27,280 nt of DNA from Didymodactylos carnosus (GCA_905250885.1 CAJNOQ010001955.1:1-27280); one strand, 5' to 3'; shown: positions 11,911-24,055, counted from the stretch's first letter. Notes: generated from the sequence alone by a model not told the origin. Program-made: numbers and translations.

Positions 11911-12616
11911 CACTGTAAGGTTGGAAATTATTCATGAAAACTGCTCAGCGATTTTCAAAGATTACCTACAGGAAATACTCGAGGATTTTCCAGTTTATAG
12001 AAAATCGTCCTTGAATTTTCATAAATAATTTTCAAACTGCTGGGAATTCACCAAGGAATTTGCAGTTTATAGAAAATCGAAGTCGAATTTCTATAAATAA
12101 TTCCCAAGAAGCTAGAAATTCTTTTTTCGTTTTCTATAAACTGGGTATTTCTTGGCGAGTCTGCACCGAGTGGCAGCGCGGCCAGGTTGTAGTGGGATTG
12201 ACCCCGCTCCCTCATGCTTTTAAGAAATTTCCGATGAACGTCTCCAATTTTGGGATCTTCTTACCGAAACTTCGCGCCACCACTGTCTCTGTCTAAATCA
12301 AAGTTCTTGCTGACATAAGCAGAATTGCGATTTAAAGTGGAAACTGTTAAGGCTGATTTAAGTGTAATATAACTGTCTTTACGTGACGCTCTTATACCTA
12401 CGCTGATTGCAAAACAAAAAGGTGAATAAGTAGTTAGTCACAAATTCCTGGGCGAAATTCCACTTTCTAGAAGATTGATCGAATTTCTATAAATAATTCC
12501 CAGGAAACTAGAAAATCCATGTCGAATTTCCAGTATATACAAAATCAAAAACGAAATTCCCCAGCAAATTTTGAGTCGATTTTCCATAAACTAGAAATTA
12601 ATTCAAGATTATAGTG
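11911..12616. mobile_element. MITE with CACTGTAA...TTATAGTG ends and TA flanks
   Basis: The left terminus cactgtaaggttggaaatta is matched by a diverged inverted copy at the right end (cactataatcttgaatta read inward). TA dinucleotides flank both ends (11909-11910 and 12617-12618). Subterminal motifs recur in both orientations: agtttatagaaaatcg near 11994 and 12062, and gaatttctataaataattc near 12088 and 12480. No transposase is present. A TA target would fit Tc1/mariner-like mobilisation, but that is inference. Confidence 0.55.
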
Positions 12617-12618
12617 TA

Positions 12619-13178
12619 CAGTACTGCAAAGCTAGCGCTGTAGAATATAATAGATAAAAGTTAAAAATAACTGAAAATAATACCTTACGAAGTCAAAAAC
12701 GGCTCAAAGTTTCATCAAGGTTGAGTGCAGATATCGAAAGTCTGTCAAGATTCTGCTTGACTAACCAATGGCTAATCAATTAGTTTCTCAGAATTAGTTA
12801 CATATCTTGATCAAGTTTGTTCAACGGAGATTCTGTAACAAAAATTATCGAAATCTTGAACTGCAAGATGATCTCAAGATTTTGACAGACGTCCAAAAAT
12901 CTGCGTACGATCTTGAAGTAGTTGAGCAGAAATTTGAGAAATCTTAATCAAGATCTTGGTTCAAGATTTTTGACCTAGGAATCGAGAATCCATCTTAGAA
13001 CCGTACGAATTTGATTGTAAAAACATCATTATTACTTTTGAATTATTTATTGAAGATTTTCTAAATTTCCTTTGAATCTTTTGTCGGGAGATGTCATCCA
13101 GAAGACTATCCAGCATTGGGTGTGAATAAAAAGAGACTAATCGATCCCTGGATATTGTAAATTAGAAAAAATTTGAGA
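12619..13178. other. Intergenic with scattered tcaagat-type short repeats
   Basis: Between about 12700 and 12980 the words caagatt, aatcttga and tcaagatct recur many times in both orientations, as in the interior of a decayed foldback element. I cannot define its ends. No gene is visible. Confidence 0.4.
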
Positions 13179-14147
13179 CTACCCTAGTCCACTTTCTCTG
13201 ATGAAGTCACCGATGAATCCCCGAAAAAACGTGAAATCCGTAGGAAATTCTCAGGGGAGAAAATTCCCGGGGATTCCCTGTAAAATCCTTGATGAATCAC
13301 TGATTTCCAAGGAGTGAGAAGAAATAATGAAGCCTCTGGTGATTCACACTGGTGGCTCTCTAGGGATTTCTTAGGGAGAATGTACAATATATTCACCGTT
13401 TTATTTTGCGTCCACAGAAGTATATAAAACGTGAAAGTTCACACAGGAACATCCCTTTTCTTTAGATTAATGTTTTCTTTTTTAGATAAGTATATCTGCT
13501 TCCGCTTGAGACTCATCGACGTTAAGTCATCGTTTTGACGTGAGTTAACTTTTCAAAGAGTGATTCGTCCACTGGACGAGCGTCACTGTATGGTTCATGT
13601 AAGAAAGAATTTTGGAACGACAGTGGTAGTTTTTCTTATATAAAATAAACGTCAATTTGGTAAAAAGTCGATGAAAAACAAGGTAAATTACGCTTAAAAT
13701 TGAGCACAGGAGTCGAATTCAGTATTTATTCGTTTTGGAGAACTTCCTTAGGGATCCTTAGGGACCAGAGGTGGGCAAGTCCGACCATGTGCAAGTCCAA
13801 GTCAAGTGCAAGTTCGAGTCGAAGTTCTTGATATTTCTGCACTATACAGTACGTCCTAATTATATATGACGGGTAAATAAATTTTATCCATACATTGATG
13901 CATGTTTGACAAAAAAAGATTAATAAATTAGGTATCAGTTTATACTCAATCCGTTGTTGAATGTAAAAGATTTTAACTCCTTGGACTCAAAAGGACTAGC
14001 TAAAAAAATGTCCAAGTCAAGTCCAAGTCCATCAAAAAAACCTTCAAGTCCGGACTTGGACTTGCCCACCTCTGCTAGGGACTCCAACTAAACTTCTTGG
14101 GAAATCTGTCAGGTGAGGATTTTTCCAGGAAAAGTGGACTAGGGTAG
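13179..14147. mobile_element. MITE with CTACCCTAGTCCACTTT inverted ends, interrupted by a hAT MITE
   Basis: The left end ctaccctagtccacttt (13179) is exactly repeated in reverse complement at the right end (to 14147). Interior short motifs such as tagggat, gattccc and ggggat occur in both orientations near both ends. The element is split by the nested insertion at 13766-14074; without it, it would be about 650 bases. It has no coding capacity. Confidence 0.65.
13766..14074. mobile_element. hAT MITE, family 2 (CAGAGGTGGGCAAGTCC ends), nested
   Basis: It starts CAGAGGTGGGCAAGTCC and ends with the near-perfect inverse (ggacttgcccacctctg). The flanking 8-mers ttagggac (13758-13765) and ctagggac (14075-14082) match at 7 of 8 positions, as expected of an 8-bp hAT target duplication. 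CAGRGGTGGGCAA-type termini are typical of hAT elements. The 309-bp length and lack of an open frame mark it as non-autonomous. It inserted into the element at 13179-14147 and so is the younger of the two. Confidence 0.8.
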
Positions 14148-14329
14148 ATTATTGGAAAGGTTAAAGATTTTGTCTAAGGACGCTACTTTCTCGTTACTTG
14201 TCTAAGGAAAGGAAAGACTAGTAAAGTTTAAACTTCTATCTATTTGCATTCAACAACTTCTCTTCTCATCCCTGAGGAAAATCAATGGATTTTATTTTTG
14301 CACGAAAGAACGAAAAGTCTCATTTCATA

Positions 14330-14630
14330 GTGAATGTACTTGAGATCAGGTACTTAGCTACTTGCAAATTTTCTAAAGTACTTGGTTAAGCACTAGTCAG
14401 GCATTTTTAGATTTAATATGTGCCAAGTACTTGGAAGAACTTCAGATACTTGCATATATTTCGCAAGTACTTACCAAGTTACCTGCCAAATACTGGATGA
14501 AGTACTTATCTAGTATTTATACTTGTTAAATTAGTTGATAAGTACCTTTTTTACTTGCAAAAAACCCCAGGAACTTTGGACATTACTTACCGAAGTACTT
14601 TTCTAGGTACTTGACCTCAAGTACATTCAC
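14330..14630. mobile_element. Foldback MITE with GTGAATGTACTTGAG ends
   Basis: The left end gtgaatgtacttgagatcag is matched in reverse complement at the right end (to 14630) with about one change per ten bases. TA dinucleotides flank both ends (14328-14329 and 14631-14632). The word aagtactt or a near variant recurs throughout the roughly 300-bp element. Confidence 0.65.
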
Positions 14631-14818
14631 TAGGGCATGTACTTTATGAGCGATCGTACTCCATCAATATACCTGATCATTAGAACGAAATTACGCGTAC
14701 ACGATACACATATTCAGCATGCAGCGACAAGGCGCGATTTACACCTATAGAGGATGTCAGTTTCTGCACATGGTCCAAGTTTAATGTATGTGAGACTTTT
14801 TAGATTTATCACCAGTTA

Positions 14819-15595
14819 ATGAATTCAGTTTTCCCATTTGTGTGTGTTATTATTCCAACACTTTTTGCTATTTTCATTGTATATTACACTAATATATTCA
14901 AGAATGTCAAAACTGAAATAGGCTTTGATCATTATGCCGAAAAACGGCATGCTAGTTTTCCATGGTATTTGGCAATGCCGGCTAATTCTATTGTGAACAC
15001 ATTTTATATTCTTATCGGTGTATATTGGTTATTTAAATCACGGCAGCTGCAACACAATTTGACAACTATGAAGTTATTTTCAGACATTTTTTCTTGGATG
15101 TCTATTGTTTATGGATTTGTTCAATGGTCACGAATTGCTACACAAACACATTTGACAGCTGTACTAGATCAATGGTTTACATTCCCAATATTCGCATGGG
15201 CAGCTATTTGGGCAATGACTATTCTCGATGGTTTCAGCCTTCAGAAAACGATATTATTTATATTACTAGCATTTTTATCTTATTTTTTGATATTTGTAAC
15301 TAGTTATGGATTTGAAATAGCTCTTGGTTATCATATAATTCTTGCCGTATATTATGCCTTTCAACTTCAATATAAACATGGAAATAAACTATCAAGAATA
15401 AACTTATTATTAGCAGTACTTGCTTGTTGTGGATTTGTCGTCCTAAAATTACTTGATCATCAAATAGCAACATACAAAATATTTCAACGTTTTACTGGGC
15501 ATTTTTGGTCTAAAATATGTGATGTAGCACAAATACATTATTCATTTGCTTTTTTTTACGCAATTTATTTAAATAAACAAAAAAAACCTCAATGA
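14819..15595 (+). CDS. TMEM187: TMEM187 family multi-pass membrane protein
   Basis: An intronless frame encodes 258 residues, close to the length of vertebrate TMEM187. Diagnostic blocks in order are: DHYAEKRHA after the first hydrophobic segment (about residues 38-46); LAMPANSIVNTFY (about 51-63); VLDQWFTFPIFAW (about 115-127); and a C-terminal FVVLKLLDHQ...FTGHFWSKICDVAQIH block (about 206-241), the most conserved part of the family. Hydrophobic stretches suggest six to eight membrane segments. The family's biochemical function is unknown to me. The ATG at 14819 is the first in frame and gives the expected N-terminal anchor. A polyadenylation hexamer AATAAA lies at 15698-15703, inside the convergent space shared with the TOM6-like gene. 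Confidence 0.93.
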   Translation: MNSVFPFVCVIIPTLFAIFIVYYTNIFKNVKTEIGFDHYAEKRHASFPWYLAMPANSIVNTFYILIGVYWLFKSRQLQHNLTTMKLFSDIFSWMSIVYGFVQWSRIATQTHLTAVLDQWFTFPIFAWAAIWAMTILDGFSLQKTILFILLAFLSYFLIFVTSYGFEIALGYHIILAVYYAFQLQYKHGNKLSRINLLLAVLACCGFVVLKLLDHQIATYKIFQRFTGHFWSKICDVAQIHYSFAFFYAIYLNKQKKPQ

Positions 15596-15646
15596 GATTT
15601 GTCTTAACGTTTCTTTACTAAATCTTTTCGACTAAGTTAGGAACAT

Positions 15647-15703
15647 TTTATTTACCAAAACAAGACAAAAATTATGAATAGGAAATATTGCCTAACAAAT
15701 AAA
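15647..15703. terminator. Opposed polyadenylation signals of convergent genes
   Basis: AATAAA on the plus strand at 15698-15703 can serve TMEM187, and AATAAA on the minus strand (plus bases 15647-15652) can serve the TOM6-like gene. The two stop codons are only 132 bases apart, so the two 3' untranslated regions would overlap if both signals are used. Confidence 0.5.
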
Positions 15704-15727
15704 CACTGTTCATTATCCTTATAGTAA

Positions 15728-15977
15728 TTATTCCATTGGCAACATATCATTTGCTGCTAAATCACGGATAACATAGATGGACACCAGAAAGAATCCGACA
15801 CTTTTAACAAAACTCCTAAATCAAACAATGCTTTGTAGTAGAATAATAATCAGGCATATACCCCACTTACCATTTAGCGGGATCATAATAAAAACTTTTA
15901 ACAAAATCTAATTTTGACGGTGGAGAACGAGCTGAACGACGTGAATTTGATGATGAACCTTCAGATTGCATAAACAT
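15728..15977 (-). CDS. TOMM6: TOM6-like small mitochondrial outer-membrane translocase subunit
   Basis: Two exons (15977-15871 and 15815-15728) join at phase 2 through a 55-base GT-AG intron to encode 64 residues; a second in-frame ATG at 15971 would give 62. The N-terminal half is Ser/Arg-rich and hydrophilic. It is followed by one hydrophobic segment (VKSVGFFLVSIYVIRDLA) and the tail ANDMLPME. The layout and the pattern G-x-F-x-x-x-[IV]-x-x-x-R-[DN]-L-x-x-x-D-[LM] match metazoan TOM6 (TOMM6), which stabilises the TOM complex that imports proteins into mitochondria. The protein is short, so the assignment rests on few residues. The open frame is too short to be found without the splice junction. 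Confidence 0.6.
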
Positions 15978-16224
15978 GATCAATTTATTTTCAAATGTTT
16001 ATAAAGATCTAGAATAAACATCTTATGTTAGAATATTGATGTGTTGTAGAACAATATACAAGTAGATCATAATCGTCATAAAAGGAACTTTCTTGAAATC
16101 ATCTTAATGTTATTAGTAGACAAAAATTCTTTCGAATTCATTACTTTCATAGGAAAAAAACTGAAAATAACAGTTACAAAAGAAAAACAACAACAGACAT
16201 TTCCATTTCGCAACAATAGATTAA

Positions 16225-19149
16225 CTAAGTAGTATTCTCGTTTTTTAAATACATTTGATTTTTTAATGATCTATGCCGATATTTATTAATTCGACGTTTA
16301 TCTTGCCATTGCATTGCTTTACGATGTTTTGTGCGTAATGCCTAGAACATGTATAGTTGCTTTTTAACAATTGGTCGACATTTAGATTATTTACTGACTT
16401 CAGCAATTTCTTTTCGTTTTGTTGGCCAATTCCTTTCTAATTCGTTTAAATCATCTGTGCGTACAAAACTCTCAAGTCCTTCTACAAAAAGTATAAATAT
16501 TCATGATAAGAAAATCTAAACAAATTTTTCTATCATTTTATTACCTTTTAATCGTGAATCAATATCAAAAAAGAAAAATGTTCTTTTTACACCATCATTA
16601 TCCTTAGTTGACCTATAATAGTGATTAAAAAAAGGCTCCCTTAAATACATTTGCTTTTACTTCACATTGATTATTGCTTTTTACAGTAATAACTTTTGAT
16701 AAACCGTCGTAAGGTATAAAACTTTGACTAGCTAATACTACTTACAATTTTTCATCATTTTCATTTTCATTTTCATTTTCTATGTGTGTTTCGTCGTCAT
16801 TGGACATGTGTTCTGCTCCAAAAATATGTTTTCCTTTGCTCTTCGAACGTGAAAAAGACAGCGGTTCTAATAAATAAAAACTAGATTTAGAACAAACTTA
16901 GAAATAAACTAGAATATATTTAATATATACGTTCAATATCTACGAATGATGCCATTGGTGATGATGATGATGACACCTGAGAATTATTTAAAAAGTTAAA
17001 TTGAAAATTGTCTTTGTTTTGTACTGATTTATTAAACATTGATTTTAACTTTGATGCATCGCATGTATGTGTTCGAATACTCTCTGTTTCTATAGTATTT
17101 AATGAATTTGCTGTTGTTTTTGGTGAACGCAATATTGACTTTGTTTCAATATCATTCTGAATTTTTTTTGTTGGCAGATTTGATTCAATTTCATAGATAC
17201 GATGTTCAGTTTTTGTTGGATCAAATCGAACCATTTTTACTTGTTCTGTCCTAAATGTGTACTACAATTTAAAATTAATGTTCTCATTAGATACGTATGC
17301 ATCAGTTATCTGGAAAAATGTTTATAACCCATTCATTACGAAACGTTTCATTTGCAGAGAAATGTTCAACTTACAATTTCGGAAATAGAAAAATTTCAAA
17401 CTCAATTTTATTAAAAATATGAACATTGTAAAATATGGTAACTGTTGCATCAGTTCTTCTTAGCTATTCGTGTTTCTTTACAAATCTGTTTCTTTTTTAT
17501 TAATTAAATTTTTTAATCAAACAGTTTTGTAGAGTGAACATCTCTGAAACTATTCATATATTCTGCGATTCTAAATGAATAACAGGATATATAGATAGCA
17601 ACTTTTAATTAAGATATTTTTCACTTAAAATAATGTTCATTTTATCAAACGATCCAGAAGTTGGTAAACAAAAAACTATTTCATAACTACTATCTGTTTC
17701 CAAATAGAATGCAGTCGGATATTTTTTTAATAACTTTAGAACCAACAGAGCTAGTGAGTTGCAGTTTTTAGTTTTATAAACTAGATACCGAGACACATAT
17801 ATCTATGGAAGAATAAGGTTTACTCAATAAGGTTTACCATGGTAAGCCTTTCGAAGCAAAATGTCCGATCTTAGAGTTTACATAGTAATCTATACTCAAA
17901 AAGTGTCTATCATATAGAAGAAACTTAGTGCGGGTCATTGCCACAAGTTCCAATCTTTCATCTCTGATGGTTTATTAGCATGGGAATGTTTATTTTTGTC
18001 TCCAGTAAACATTCCCACGACGATCAGCATAGTTGATTGCCTATGTTTCAAGTATTTATTAGATTCCCACACTTGTCAGCTCTCGGAGAATGCCTGTAGC
18101 TCCTGGACCATCAGAGATGGAAGATTACTATGTAAACTCTAAGATCGGACATTTTGCTTCGAAAGGCTTACCATGGTAAACCTTATTGAGTAAAGCTTAT
18201 TTTTCCATAGATATATGTGTCCCGGTATCTAGTTTATAAAACTAAAAACTGTAACTCACTAGCTCTGTTGGTTCTAAAGTTATTAAAAAAATATTCGACT
18301 GTATTCTATTTTGAAAGTGATAGTAGTGCGTATCTTGTTACCGTTTGCCTTGTGTAAATCTTACCTTTTTAACTTTTCAGCAGTTTGTTGTTTAATAGTC
18401 ATACGATCTAAAATCGATAAAGCGCGTTTTTTCTCATCTTCCAATGAAAAGTCTTTTTCATCGTCGTTGACAGTTATTTCATCTAAACAAAGAAAAGACA
18501 CATAATATTGTATCAGAAAAAATTGACTACGCTTGCATACCGTTGTTCTTTTCGTTATTGTCATTGTTTTTTTGAAGAAATTCTTCAGGTGATTTATCAT
18601 ATTGATCATTCGTAGACATACGTGTCTGTGATTTGAATAATTTTTGCACATCTTCCTTCTTCTCTTTAAAATGATCACTCAGTGATATCTGCTCCTTAGC
18701 GTCGTTATTAAATAATTTAACTTTTTTTTTTGTTTTATTTTCATCAGAATCAGAATCCAATATAACGCGCTTTGTTTTGTCATTCTCCTTAAATTATGAA
18801 ACAGTTTTTAACTTTAAAAAACAAATAAAAAAACGTGTCTATATACTAGATTAGCAAGCGGTTGTTCAATCGATTCTTCATGTTCATCTGTTGATTTGTT
18901 TGAGCGTGCTGGTCGATCGTACAGAGATTTATCAGTATTTCCATCAGTATCTAATAATTCCCATTGTTCAGCTTCTTGTTTAAACTTTTCAATATTTGAT
19001 TTTTTCTAAAAAGAGAAAAGAAATGAAATTAGAAATACTTTTAGATTTTTTTTATTCAAATCAACCGTTCAACTTAAGAGTTTCGTCTAACTATGATAAC
19101 TATAAAAAAACTTACATGCACATACTTCGCTAAGACGTTTGACTTTCAT
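16225..19149 (-). CDS. NOL8: NOL8-like nucleolar protein, C-terminal part only
   Basis: Nine exons (19149-19126, 19005-18847, 18787-18541, 18482-18365, 17250-16931, 16866-16746, 16612-16545, 16481-16399, 16341-16225) join in frame to 418 residues. Family landmarks in order: a QKLFKSQTRMSTNDQ segment; an EKKRALSILDRM helix; VKMVRFDPTK, matching the YDPTK motif of animal NOL8; FFFFDIDSRLKG, matching the FFFFSKND-type motif; and a basic RTKHRKAMQ tail. NOL8 acts in nucleolar ribosome biogenesis with Rag GTPase-linked roles in vertebrates. The vertebrate protein is over 1100 residues and begins with an RRM; none is found here, and the first ATG (19149) follows an in-frame stop. The exon 8 donor is GTCAGT, chosen for phase. 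Exon 6 includes an Asn-Glu repeat. Intron 4 is about 1.1 kb because of a foldback element. Confidence 0.82.
17686..18327. mobile_element. Long foldback element inside NOL8 intron 4
   Basis: Bases 17686-17890 and 18123-18327 are inverted copies of 205 bases with about nine differences (roughly 95% identical), separated by 232 bases. The right arm continues with a segment (ccatcagagatggaagatt) whose partner on the left lies about 60 bases inside the loop, so one side carries an insertion or the other a deletion. The loop also holds a smaller hairpin (tgggaatgttta pairing with taaacattccca near 17974-18015). The whole structure lies in an intron between phase-2 exon ends. Confidence 0.8.
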
Positions 19150-20235
19150 TGATAAGTTTTTGTATTAGCTAATCGATATTCTAATCTAAAATCAGCCAAC
19201 AAAACATGTTAATATCACACTTTTTTTATTCTACCGCTTTGTTAAGCATAAAGTTAAAAAAAAAGAAGTATTTCAAAATTGGTCGATCATAGATCAACAT
19301 GTTTTAAATAGTGAATAAATAAGAAAAATATATTAAACTACCTATCGACTAGTTGCTAGGTGATGAAAGTTAGTTCTGAAAATATCTGGATTCATACACA
19401 TACGTGTATAACAGATTATCAACTCATTCAGTAAATGTCAGAAATTCAAAAAAAAACATACATAGAAAAAAGGTTTTAATAAAGACTAGCGCTGTTAGAT
19501 TCTCGAGTTAGAACCGGAACAAACAGAACTGCGATCCCGGTTCCGAACTGAGAACAGCTCTAAATTGAAAGAGCATTTAAAAGCTAAAATTGAAAAAGCA
19601 TTTTTCAGGCAGTAACGATTTAATGCAATAGAATTTATTTTATCTGAAAACGAAAGAATTTTTTATTTTTAGGACAATGTTCTTGTATCTCATGTAAAAG
19701 AAGTTGCGCAGAAGCATATCGTACGAATACCAAACCTAACCTTTTCGAAATATCACTGTAGTATTTGTAGCTAAAAACGTCTCGTTTTCGAACAAAAGAA
19801 ATCGTCTGAAAAAGCGCGGTTTCGGTTCTTCATGGAAACCGAGAACCGAACATTTTTAACAAAGACTTCCGTCTTTATAATAAATAAAATGGCAAAATCA
19901 TTTTATTGTTGAAAGAACGTAAACTTTTCTCATAAATTAGATAATTTTCACAATATTACATTGTGTTGGATTGCGGTTCTGCATTATAAAAAAATGTTGA
20001 AAATGAACAGTATGTGAAAGAGAATATTCGTATAATAGCAGTAGAGTACAGAATTTACATTGAATAGAAAAGTAAATAAGAATGTGATTTATATCAACAT
20101 ATATGTAGACAAGAAAAAATATAGAATATCAAATCAAAAATACAGATGTAAATAAGAAAATAGATGATCAACATATTACATAAATATTTTACTTATTTTA
20201 TCACAAGTGAACTATGAAAAATAATTTTCATTGTT
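19150..20235. other. Intergenic between PHYH and NOL8, containing a hAT MITE
   Basis: The bases just upstream of the NOL8 ATG read ...gattttag then an AT-rich leader, a possible splice or trans-splice acceptor. Apart from the MITE at 19487-19858, no coding sequence or further repeat can be supported. No RRM-coding exon was found here. Confidence 0.5.
19487..19858. mobile_element. hAT-type MITE, family 1 copy B
   Basis: It is related to the element at 9352-9799: terminal sequences TAGCGCTGTTAGATTCTCG and TAAAAATGTTCGGTTCTCG (inward) and a shared interior around tttttcaggcagta followed by taga-attta/cattttat. The flanking 8-mers ataaagac (19479-19486) and acaaagac (19859-19866) match at 7 of 8, supporting a hAT-type insertion. 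No coding capacity. Confidence 0.75.
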
Positions 20236-22173
<1,938 letters not shown>

Positions 22174-22276
22174 ATTTATTTACACACACTTAACTAAAGA
22201 CAAACTACAAAATAAACATCATCACCTCAGTAGCTCGGTGGTTCGTTCTCGCCATTCGTATCACCGACAAAATAGC

Positions 22277-22348
22277 CCAATCACTGTAAATTGTGTAACT
22301 AAATAAAGTGTGTGACAGCCAGTAAGAAAAGTCTGTGCCGCTGATTGG
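22277..22348. promoter_or_regulatory. Two opposed CCAAT boxes upstream of PHYH
   Basis: CCAATCA on the plus strand at 22277-22283 and on the minus strand (plus bases 22342-22348) lie about 105 and 170 bases upstream of the PHYH ATG. NF-Y-type CCAAT boxes act in either orientation in animal promoters. They are only short words in AT-rich DNA, so this is tentative. Confidence 0.25.
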
Positions 22349-23252
22349 TCACACACTAAAGCATTTGAAGCACAAGGAAAAGTATGTGGCATCTAGCTTC
22401 ATACATTAACCTTGGTTTCTTTTAGTCCCAAGGAGCCAGGATCAATGCGAATTGACTTAGGCAATCTCTCTTTGGCGCTACTATTTGGAGCTAAAGGGAA
22501 ACAACGATGTATTATAGTGTGTCACATAAAACGACTTTTTTGATATTTTATGTGTTTTGTTGTTTTGTCAGAACAATTTTTTACTCATGTGTTGGTCACC
22601 GAGGAACGGGATGACCAGGGGACCAAAAAATGACCACGGCGGTAAGTGAGATGAGAGTGATTTTTAAAAGAGTTTAGCGGTTTACTCTGTCTAAAAACCG
22701 TTAGAGTGCACAATATACTACGAACCCTTACTCTTATGTAGGTGTAAACATTCTTCTTTTTTTGTCTGCTGATTATTTGTTCATGCGATAACCGATACTC
22801 CGCTGGCTCAATCTTCTCGCAGAAAAAAAGGATTAGTTTGCATTTTAGTTTTGTTTAGATCAGGTTTAATAAGTACATTAGCTTTAGCTTTTAACTTAAT
22901 TCTTCAGGGCGTATATATACATTCTGAAGAATTTAGGTCAAAACAGGTGACCTACTGCATTTTTGGATGAGATATAATACGTAATAAATGATGACAAATC
23001 TATGATATATCTATATTTGAGAAAGATAAGGAGACCTTATGCGGTACTCTCTTTAGTATTAACACATAAATCGTATACTGGTTGTCCCGTATTCTAAGAG
23101 TGCATAACAGATTGATATGAGTGATTTTTTTCTGAAGGTGAACAAGAAAGAAAAAGAAGTATACAGTGAACAACTGAAGAAAACTTTTTTTTCTGACTTG
23201 GTCATAATCGAAAAGTCAACAGCAGAAGTCTACTTTTTTTGAATTAAATTTT
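22349..23252. other. Intergenic, nothing recognised
   Basis: About 900 bases without a coding signature, known repeat or RNA gene that I can support. Confidence 0.4.
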
Positions 23253-23429
23253 GAACAAATTTTGGTGTAGATTTCCATAAAGACAATACACCATTGAAAG
23301 AGGCTTACATGTTAGCGCGCAAGTTTGCTGGTCTATTTGCTCGTATCGAGTATCGATTAGTGGCAAATCTTGATTTGGTTAAAAATCATAGTGTCAAACC
23401 ATACTCGGAAGAATTAAGCCGAGTCAATT
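23253..23429 (+). pseudogene. Short coding-like stretch, unidentified
   Basis: An open frame of 58 codons with balanced amino-acid composition (for example LARKFAGLFARIEYRLVAN) ends in TAA at 23427-23429 and follows a TGA. It has higher GC than its surroundings and no starting ATG near its beginning. I do not recognise the family. It may be a transposon-gene fragment or chance. Confidence 0.25.
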
Positions 23430-23880
23430 AAGCCGAGGTAGCTTCTTCTCGGTACATCCTGACTCATAGGACGCTGAACAATCTCTTGTCGCCAAAGTTA
23501 TATTCGATCCTATTGCATCGACGTATCCAGGATTCCAGTAAGGAATGGGCCAAACCTTTTTTTGGCCAAACGAAACAGTAAAAAAAGTTCTTATGCAGTA
23601 TTTTTATTTTCCATTTCAATCAAAATACTTTTTCTCTACTGTGAAATGAAGAAAACGACATTGCACCCTTGGCCAACTACGTCGCAGTCCTATTGCACAT
23701 CCTGATGTGCTCTATTTAGAAGCACATTTTCATCGCACCGTCGCTGATTTAAATACTGAACACACTACTAGTTACATTCGCGCTTTATTCTTGCCGCGAT
23801 CATATCGCAGCAAAGAAGGTTTCGAGTTCCCCGAAAAATTGGGGATTACGCAGCGAAAATTCTACCGCGTCCCGCTCGTG
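23430..23880. other. Intergenic, mixed GC, nothing recognised
   Basis: The GC content rises toward the tandem array that follows. An open frame starting near 23707 runs into that array and is probably a by-product of it. Confidence 0.4.
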
Positions 23881-23884
23881 CTCC

Positions 23885-24055
23885 AAGACACGTCACGTTC
23901 GCTGTTCAGATTATGTTGCGGTCGCGATTCAAAACAAATCGCATCATGTTCGCGATTTACATTAGATTATATCGCGTTCGCGGTTCAGATCAGATCGTGC
24001 CGCGTTCCTGTCTTGGGTTACGTAACACGTCGCGCTCGCGATTCAGACAAAACAT
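23885..24055. repeat. Degenerate GC-richer minisatellite
   Basis: About five units of a roughly 25-40 base motif built on cg[ct]tcgcg[ag]ttcaga recur in tandem (for example cacgttcgctgttcaga, gcggtcgcgattcaaaa, cgcgttcgcggttcaga, cgcgctcgcgattcaga). The array is clearly GC-richer than its AT-rich flanks and the copies are well diverged. Confidence 0.65.

Noticed and set aside
12060-12296. Open frame of 78 codons on the plus strand
   Set aside because: It lies inside the MITE at 11911-12616 and includes its subterminal repeats.
17605-17796. Open frame of 63 codons on the minus strand overlapping the left arm of the foldback (contains LLVLKLLKKYPTAFYLE)
   Set aside because: It lacks an ATG, follows an in-frame stop, does not fit the phase of NOL8 exon 4, and its counterpart in the other arm has replacement changes. 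It could be a captured gene scrap, but nothing supports function.
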